A stretch of DNA of 43,764 nucleotides from NCBI RefSeq assembly GCF_007989625.1, contig NZ_BJUK01000030.1, positions 1-43,764 on the forward strand, read 5' to 3'. The DNA comes from Bisbaumannia pacifica. Its GTDB lineage: Bacteria > Pseudomonadota > Gammaproteobacteria > Pseudomonadales > Halomonadaceae. The notes under the pieces are model-generated. The model saw only the letters and a program-made list of their open reading frames with translations. It ran no database searches and was not told the DNA's origin. The position numbers and the translations under genes were made by a program. Below are positions 43,736-43,764 of the stretch, piece by piece. Position 1 is the first letter of the stretch, and every line of letters starts with the position of its first letter.

Positions 43736-43764
43736 TCTCTCGGGGACGGCAGCCTGCTCTCGAG

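Noticed and set aside
1-43764. CRISPR arrays, tRNA or rRNA genes, insertion sequences
   Set aside because: No regularly spaced repeats, no cloverleaf or rRNA sequence and no transposase-like protein were noticed in reading both strands.

Overview
The window is a high-GC chromosomal segment of a gammaproteobacterium, most likely a member of the Halomonadaceae (inferred from protein style, gene content and base composition; no rRNA is present to confirm it). It is almost entirely an aromatic-compound catabolic supercluster. No tRNA, rRNA, CRISPR array, insertion sequence or phage gene was seen.

Layout. (1) 60-8668, phenol module: a minus-strand XylR/DmpR-type sigma-54 activator, a divergent sigma-54 promoter with an upstream inverted repeat, the six-gene phenol hydroxylase dmpKLMNOP, catechol 1,2-dioxygenase catA and a MetA-pathway outer-membrane-type protein. 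(2) 8792-12661, housekeeping genes dgkA, glnE and aroQ. (3) 12776-20870, protocatechuate/3-oxoadipate branch: pcaB, then pcaI-pcaJ-pcaF-pcaDC (a PcaD-PcaC fusion), the LysR gene pcaQ, and pcaHG. (4) 20959-29125, cresol module with the same plan as module 1: a second XylR/DmpR paralogue, a divergent sigma-54-like promoter, pchC-pchX-pchF-pchA (4-cresol dehydrogenase and 4-hydroxybenzaldehyde dehydrogenase), a second MetA-pathway protein and a zinc aryl-alcohol dehydrogenase. (5) 29126-29470, a scar holding decayed 3' ends of pcaQ and pcaG. (6) 29471-43683, a less familiar block: MarR regulator, feruloyl-CoA-synthase-type ligase, 4HBT thioesterase, a divergent MarR/3-hydroxybenzoate 4-monooxygenase pair (mobR/mobA type), a TRAP transporter dctPQM, a propionate-type CoA-transferase, an atypical thiolase, a DcaP-like porin and a FabG-like SDR.

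How it works together. Phenol goes to catechol and is cleaved ortho by CatA; catB and catC are not in the window. 4-Cresol goes through 4-hydroxybenzaldehyde to 4-hydroxybenzoate; pobA is not in the window. 3-Hydroxybenzoate goes by MobA to protocatechuate. Protocatechuate is cleaved by PcaHG and processed by PcaB, PcaDC, PcaIJ and PcaF to succinyl-CoA and acetyl-CoA, so the pca genes are the common outlet. Regulation is layered: two sigma-54 activators, a PcaQ box overlapping the pcaQ stop codon, a GTTCG-type two-element operator before pcaB and pcaI (with a diverged copy before pchC), and MarR-type palindromes before the ligase, TRAP and CoA-transferase genes.

The best candidates for something undescribed are the 30-43.7 kb CoA-ligase/thioesterase/TRAP/CoA-transferase/thiolase/SDR block, which lacks the usual hydratase-aldolase partner, and the 102-bp direct repeat of the pcaG 3' end that brackets the whole cresol module.
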